NCBI GenBank assembly: GCA_019459525.1
Contig: JAIBEY010000009.1
Location: 1-62,990 of the forward strand
Direction: 5' to 3'
DNA: 62,990 nucleotides
Source: Prolixibacteraceae bacterium
GTDB taxonomy: Bacteria; Bacteroidota; Bacteroidia; Bacteroidales; Prolixibacteraceae
The notes beneath the pieces were generated by a model. That model saw nothing but the letters and a program-made list of their open reading frames with translations, ran no database searches and was not told the DNA's origin. A program made the translations under genes and the position numbers. The stretch's first letter is position 1. Each line of letters begins with the position of its first letter. Positions 58,358 through 62,990 of the stretch are shown here, one piece after another.

Positions 58358-60970
58358 ATGAAACGAACTTTCCTGCTCCTGTGTTTGACCATAATGTTCA
58401 TTGGACAGACGACTTTTGGCGCTGTTCTCCCAATAAGCGATCAACCCGATTCGGTTTACCTTTTCTCGTACGCAACAACCAAAAATTCGAATACGAACGG
58501 TTTGCATTTTGCATGGAGTACCGACCAGGAAGACTGGACTTCCATTGGCCCGGAGATGCGTTTCCTGTTTTGTGACTACGGACGATGGGGCGTCGAAAAG
58601 CGCATGATCACTCCTTTTTTATTTCTGGCACCGGACGGAATGTGGCACTGTGTGTGGAGTTTGAACGAACATACCGGAACGTTTGCTCACGCCGAATCGG
58701 AAGATCTGATTTACTGGTTTCCGCAGACTTACCCCATCGTGATGAAAGACAACAATTGTCTGGAACCCGAAGTGTTGTGCAAGACTAATGGGAAATATGA
58801 AATAACCTGGCTGAGCACGGCCAACGGTGCAAAAAAAGCTTTTAGCGTAACAACTACTGATTTTAAAAACTACAGTCAGGCGAATGAATTATCGTTGAGC
58901 GACCGCTTGAACCAGCGTAAGAAAGTAAACATTTCAGGAAATACCGAAACCGGAACCGTGCATAAAGTGGCCTGGGAACTTGTTGAGAGTTTACTGAATA
59001 AGCAGAGATTGAATGCGTACCGCGATCTGCAATGGTCGGAGACGACCAAAACTGATTCGATACGTTTTGCATCGCTTAAAGCCTTGGACGCAACAATTAC
59101 GATTGACAATTCGAAAAGCAAAAAAATCAGCGACATGTTGATTGGCGTGTTCTTCGAAGACATTAATTATGCCGCCGATGGCGGACTTTATGCCGAATTG
59201 CTTCAAAACCGCGACTTTGAATACGCTTTAAGCGATAAAGAAGGGCGCGATAAAACCTGGAATAGTACCAAAGCCTGGCGTTTGAACGGCAACGGAACGG
59301 CCTTTTCAATCGATTCAGTTTCTCCGATTCATGCAAACAATGCGCATTATGCTGTCCTGAAAACTACGGAAACGGGTTCCGGATTGGTTAATGAAGGATT
59401 TGATGGAATCGCAATAAAGTCCGGAGAAAAATATAATTTTTCTGTTTTCGTGAGCAATCCGGATAAAAAGAGCAAAAAATTGCTTGTCCGCCTGATCGGT
59501 AAAAACGGTGAGAGTTATGGAGCAACGACTATTTCGGTCAACTCTTCCGGATGGAAAAAGGTTGAAGCAGTCCTGACTGCCAGCCAAACGGCAACAGATG
59601 CTCAACTGGAGATTGTTCCGCAAACCGCCGGAACTGTCCATCTGGATATGATTTCGCTGTTTCCGCAAAAGACATTTATGGGGCGTAAAAATGGTTTACG
59701 AGCCGATCTGGCGCAAGCCATTGCCGACATCCATCCCCGGTTCATTCGTTTCCCCGGAGGTTGTGTGGCTCACGGCGACGGGATAGACAACATTTATCGC
59801 TGGAAAAACACGGTTGGTCCGCTGGAATCGCGCAGACCATTGAAAAATTTGTGGGGCTATCACCAAACTGTCGGACTGGGTTATTTCGAGTATTTTCAGT
59901 TCTGCGAGGATATCGGCGCCGCGCCACTACCCGTTATCGCGGCCGGCGTTCCCTGCCAGAATTCAGCAACCGGTGGCGCAGGTCAGCAGGGTGGTATCCC
60001 GATGTGCGACATGGACGACTATGTTCAGGAAGTGCTAGACTTGATTGAATGGGCCAATGGCGATGCAACAACCAAATGGGGAAAAATTCGTGCGGAAGCC
60101 GGTCACCCCAAACCATTCAACCTGAAATATGTCGGAATTGGAAACGAAGACCTGATCAATGCTATTTTCGAGGAACGTTTTACGATGATCTTCAACGCGG
60201 TGAAAGTAAAGCACCCTGAAATTACAGTGATTGGAACCGTTGGGCCATCGTTCGAAGGAACCGACTATGTGGAAGGCTGGAAAATCGCGACTAAGTTGCA
60301 GGTTCCGATGGTTGACGAACATTACTATCAGTCGCCGGGCTGGTTTATTCACAATCAGGATTACTACGATAAATACGACCGCTCCAAACCAAAAGTATAT
60401 TTGGGTGAATACGCCTCGCACTTGCCCGGACGAGTTACCAACATCGAAACGGCACTTTCGGAAGCGCTTTACCTGACCGCTTGCGAGCGCAACGGCGACG
60501 TGGTGAGCATGACTTCGTATGCGCCCTTGCTGGCCAAAGAGGGACACACCCAATGGAATCCCGACCTGATTTATTTCAACAATTCCGAAGTAAAACCGAC
60601 GGTTGATTACTTTATACAGCAACTTTACGGGCAAAATTCAGGCGATACTTACCTGACCAGCGACATAAAACTTTCCGATAAAAATGAGTCCGTCAGGAAA
60701 CGGGTGGCTGTTTCGGTGGTTCGCGACAGCAAGAGTAACGATCTGATCGTGAAAATGGTGAACATGCTTCCGGTAGCGGTTAACTCGAATGTCCGTCTGG
60801 ATGGAATGGGCGATTTTAGCACTTCGGCAATCCGGACTGTGCTCTCCGGAACCCCGACCGATAAAAAGGCAAGGCCGGTAACCGATCAGATAGCTGTAAG
60901 CGGCGAATTCCCATGTACTTTACCTGCCTATTCGTTTTCAGTAATCCGGATAAAACGAAAAATGGAATAG
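58358..60970 (+). CDS. GH51 alpha-L-arabinofuranosidase with an N-terminal GH43-like domain
   Basis: 870 residues with a signal peptide (TFLLLCLTIMFIGQTTFG). Residues about 28-200 form a GH43/GH32-like propeller fragment (LHFAWSTDQEDWTSIG, ITPFLFLAPDGMWHCVWS, SEDLIYWFPQTYPIV, EPEVLCKTNGKYEITWL). Next is a CBM4-like beta-sandwich (about 290-440), and the GH51 TIM barrel with acid/base Glu597 in GIGNED and nucleophile Glu684 in YLGEYAS, then a GH51 C-terminal beta domain. A full five-bladed GH43 catalytic domain needs about 300 residues, so the N-terminal part is probably non-catalytic. It would release alpha-L-Araf side chains. It has its own promoter. Confidence 0.9.
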   Translation: MKRTFLLLCLTIMFIGQTTFGAVLPISDQPDSVYLFSYATTKNSNTNGLHFAWSTDQEDWTSIGPEMRFLFCDYGRWGVEKRMITPFLFLAPDGMWHCVWSLNEHTGTFAHAESEDLIYWFPQTYPIVMKDNNCLEPEVLCKTNGKYEITWLSTANGAKKAFSVTTTDFKNYSQANELSLSDRLNQRKKVNISGNTETGTVHKVAWELVESLLNKQRLNAYRDLQWSETTKTDSIRFASLKALDATITIDNSKSKKISDMLIGVFFEDINYAADGGLYAELLQNRDFEYALSDKEGRDKTWNSTKAWRLNGNGTAFSIDSVSPIHANNAHYAVLKTTETGSGLVNEGFDGIAIKSGEKYNFSVFVSNPDKKSKKLLVRLIGKNGESYGATTISVNSSGWKKVEAVLTASQTATDAQLEIVPQTAGTVHLDMISLFPQKTFMGRKNGLRADLAQAIADIHPRFIRFPGGCVAHGDGIDNIYRWKNTVGPLESRRPLKNLWGYHQTVGLGYFEYFQFCEDIGAAPLPVIAAGVPCQNSATGGAGQQGGIPMCDMDDYVQEVLDLIEWANGDATTKWGKIRAEAGHPKPFNLKYVGIGNEDLINAIFEERFTMIFNAVKVKHPEITVIGTVGPSFEGTDYVEGWKIATKLQVPMVDEHYYQSPGWFIHNQDYYDKYDRSKPKVYLGEYASHLPGRVTNIETALSEALYLTACERNGDVVSMTSYAPLLAKEGHTQWNPDLIYFNNSEVKPTVDYFIQQLYGQNSGDTYLTSDIKLSDKNESVRKRVAVSVVRDSKSNDLIVKMVNMLPVAVNSNVRLDGMGDFSTSAIRTVLSGTPTDKKARPVTDQIAVSGEFPCTLPAYSFSVIRIKRKME

Positions 60971-61135
60971 AAACGGTTTTATAAGCAGCTGAAATTCCGC
61001 ATAGAAAGAGTCGCTTTTTGTTTTTATTGCTAATTTTATCCGCCTGAAAATTGCATTTTAACTGTTGGAAGGTATCAGACCTTGCATTTTATGTAACTGT
61101 TCTGTATAGATTTTCAAACCTAAACAAAAAGAACC

Positions 61136-62395
61136 ATGACCAAAAACCTATTTGCCTGCCTCCTGATGGCTGGAACATTGCTTTTGTTCGCCTGTAATCC
61201 TGCTGCCAAACAAGAACCCGAAGCCCAATCCACTTTCATGAAGATTGATGGCCCGAACCTGATTGCGCCCAATGGAGAAAAATTCTTTATTCAGGGAACA
61301 AATCTGGGTAACTGGCTTAATCCGGAAGGATACATGTTCGGTTTCAAAAAAGCCAGCTCGGCCCGCTTGATTGATCAGGCTTTTCGTGAAATGGTCGGTC
61401 CCGATTTTACCAATCAGTTCTGGAAACAGTTTAAAGACAATTACATTACCCGCGAGGATATCCGCTACATCCGCGAAACAGGGATGAATACCATCCGGAT
61501 ACCGTTTCATTACAAATTATTTACCGATGAAGATTACATGGGTTTGTCGGCCAACCAGGATGGATTCCAACGGTTGGACAGTCTGGTTAGCTGGTGTCGC
61601 GAATCGGAGATTTACCTGATTCTGGACATGCACGATGCGCCAGGCGGACAAACCGGTGACAATATTGATGATAGTTACGGCTATCCGTGGCTGATGACCA
61701 GCGAAGAAAGTCAAAACCTGTTTGTTTCGATCTGGAAAAAGATTGCCGAACACTACCAAAATGAACCTGTTATTTTAGGTTACGACCTTCTGAATGAGCC
61801 TATTGCTACCTATTTTGTGGATGAGGACCGGGCAAAACTAAATGCCGCTTTGGAACCTGTTTATAAAAAAGCCGTTGCTGCCATTCGTGAAGTGGATAAA
61901 AACCACATCGTTATGCTGGGTGGGGCGCAATGGAACAGCAACTTTAAGGTTTTTACCGATTCGAAATTCGACGATAAACTGATGTACACCTGTCACCGCT
62001 ATTGGTGCGATACCCTTCAGGCTAACATTGAGGATTTTGTGCATTTCCGCGACTCGGTTAACTTACCCATGTTTATGGGCGAAACCGGCGAGAATACTGA
62101 CGAATGGATTGGTGCATGGACCCGCCTGATGAACCGAAACAATATTGGCTGGACCTACTGGCCATATAAAAGGATGGGTAATCCGAGTTCGATGAGGAAC
62201 ATTGCAAAACCAGAAAACTGGGATAAAATTATTGAATTTACTGAAGCTTCGCGAAACGGGTTCGATGAGATCCGCAAAGCACGTCCCGATCAGGAATTGG
62301 CAAAAAAGGCAATGTTTGAGCTTATTGAAAACTGCAAATACACCAATAGTAACGTGAATGAAAACTATGTGAAGGCAATGGGAATGAAACCGTAA
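61136..62395 (+). CDS. GH5 glycoside hydrolase lipoprotein
   Basis: 419 residues with a lipoprotein signal (LLMAGTLLLFAC, Cys near 20). The TIM barrel begins GTNLGNWLNPEGYMFG, then MNTIRIPFHYKLF, LILDMHDAPGGQ, the acid/base Glu221 in DLLNEP and the nucleophile Glu316 in FMGETGEN. GH5 includes endoglucanases, xyloglucanases, mannanases and several exo-enzymes, and some subfamilies act on arabinofuranose or galactofuranose. I cannot assign the subfamily by eye. The long N-terminal segment before the first strand is unlike short endo-cellulases. It is the last enzyme of the locus, 165 nt after GH51, with no clear promoter between. Confidence 0.85.
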   Translation: MTKNLFACLLMAGTLLLFACNPAAKQEPEAQSTFMKIDGPNLIAPNGEKFFIQGTNLGNWLNPEGYMFGFKKASSARLIDQAFREMVGPDFTNQFWKQFKDNYITREDIRYIRETGMNTIRIPFHYKLFTDEDYMGLSANQDGFQRLDSLVSWCRESEIYLILDMHDAPGGQTGDNIDDSYGYPWLMTSEESQNLFVSIWKKIAEHYQNEPVILGYDLLNEPIATYFVDEDRAKLNAALEPVYKKAVAAIREVDKNHIVMLGGAQWNSNFKVFTDSKFDDKLMYTCHRYWCDTLQANIEDFVHFRDSVNLPMFMGETGENTDEWIGAWTRLMNRNNIGWTYWPYKRMGNPSSMRNIAKPENWDKIIEFTEASRNGFDEIRKARPDQELAKKAMFELIENCKYTNSNVNENYVKAMGMKP

Positions 62396-62482
62396 CCGTT
62401 TTATCCGCCCCAGTTTTCCCGATCCAGACTTCGGTACTGAATGGCTTCCGATGATGTGTCTTGCATTCACCCAATAAATTTA

Positions 62483-62869
62483 TCAGCTATTATTCCTTTT
62501 AAACCCGATCAGTTTATGCGGCTTGGGGTTCTCCTGTTTTTCAATGAGTTCGTCCAGATAATTAAATACCAATTCAATGTTTTTGTCTTGGTTTGCCAGT
62601 TTCTTTTTGATTTCTTCAATTTCAAGTTTTGCACTTAAATTATCGGTAAGCAGTTGACGGACTTTTGTGAAAATCCGCATGATCTGTATATTTACTTTTA
62701 TTGCTCTTTCACTGTTTAAAACGCTAGACAGCATCAAAACTCCGTGTTCGGTAAACACAAAAGGTGGTTTCCGACGACCTCCCCAACTTGATGTCGCAAT
62801 TTGCGATTTCAAGTTATTAACCTTAGTTCGATATTTAATTGAATATTTAATGACTGAAATACAGTACAT
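62483..62869 (-). pseudogene. 5'-truncated ORF6N domain gene
   Basis: The 128-codon frame matches only the C-terminal half of ORF6N-type (KilA-N-like, phage antirepressor-related) proteins: NNLKSQIATSSWGGRRK-like sequence from about residue 18, FTEHGVLMLSSVL, then a coiled-coil-like tail (LEIEEIKKKLANQDKNIEL). Full proteins begin with about 80 further residues that bind DNA; none of them can be read in any frame of the 170 nt upstream. The first 17 codons are unrelated, so the break lies near 62818. It is likely a remnant, though a short functional protein cannot be excluded. A 20-bp palindrome lies just beyond. Confidence 0.55.
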
Positions 62870-62924
62870 TAATAAGGTTAGATATGTTTGTGCATACCAT
62901 TTCTACTTAGGTTGCCCGAGAAAA

Positions 62925-62944
62925 ATAAGGTTTTAAAACCTTAT
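62925..62944. repeat. 20-bp perfect palindrome near the window edge
   Basis: ATAAGGTTTTAAAACCTTAT is perfectly self-complementary. AATAAGGTT also occurs at 62870-62878 near the truncated ORF6N start. It could be a terminator or operator; the context beyond the window is missing. Confidence 0.4.
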
Positions 62945-62990
62945 CCTGCATTTTTAACCTCAGTAGTCAGGGCAAACACCAATGATTGTA

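Overview
The window looks like a chromosomal segment of a Bacteroidota bacterium, probably of the Marinilabiliales/Prolixibacteraceae type; the lineage is an inference. The signs are a SusC/SusD pair with an ECF sigma factor and FecR anti-sigma factor, a DUF4270 lipoprotein next to a one-domain glycogen synthase and glmS, Tat-exported Gfo/Idh/MocA proteins, almost no Shine-Dalgarno sequences, and many upstream boxes of the form TAnnTTTG, the -7 element of Bacteroidota housekeeping promoters. I see no rRNA, tRNA, CRISPR array, transposase or prophage.

Layout. (1) 1-9100: pgeF, a DODA-type dioxygenase and a pirin, a RhuM-Fic fusion, a PQQ beta-propeller protein, a TMEM175-type channel, then rsgA with an autoregulation-type Fic gene and an AT-rich HNH-like orphan. 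(2) 9200-16600: split system II cytochrome c maturation genes (resB-ccsA), a lipase-like lipoprotein, a folate/pterin cluster (folK, folB, pteridine-reductase-like SDR) led by an aldo/keto reductase, and a PPDK regulatory-type kinase. (3) 16700-36100: core functions, namely glmS, DUF4270, glycogen synthase N-domain, panC-panD, heptose-1-P adenylyltransferase, radA, efp, tsaB, a LytTR response regulator, a polyprenyl synthase, atpD-atpC, a GT9 glycosyltransferase, a MalY/PatB lyase, comB, a small secreted protein and a U32 (TrhP-type) protein. (4) 36200-40550: a 925-residue membrane-anchored propeller protein and a DUF4143 ATPase behind a striking 39-bp palindrome. (5) 40650-46700: two divergent operons. 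Leftward runs a tetraheme NapC/NirT cytochrome fused to a SUMF1 domain, then a Tat lipoprotein Gfo/Idh/MocA oxidoreductase and a Tat-exported TIM-barrel protein. Rightward runs a NahK-like sugar 1-kinase and a CBM9-like protein. (6) 46780-62395: a polysaccharide utilization locus (ECF sigma, FecR, SusC with STN domain, SusD, GH31, GH127, GH51, GH5). The window closes with a 5'-truncated ORF6N gene.

How it may fit together. The PUL enzymes (alpha-xylosidase-type GH31, beta-L-arabinofuranosidase GH127, alpha-L-arabinofuranosidase GH51, GH5) match a plant glycan carrying alpha- and beta-linked L-arabinofuranose, for example arabinosylated xyloglucan. The sigma/anti-sigma/STN set would sense it across the outer membrane. 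The neighbouring cytochrome-SUMF1/Gfo-Idh-MocA/TIM-barrel operon is the most unusual set in the window. I propose that it is a periplasmic sugar-oxidation module in which a membrane tetraheme cytochrome exchanges electrons between a sugar oxidoreductase and the quinone pool. This is a hypothesis from gene content and fusion only. The c-type hemes would depend on the resB-ccsA pathway also encoded here.
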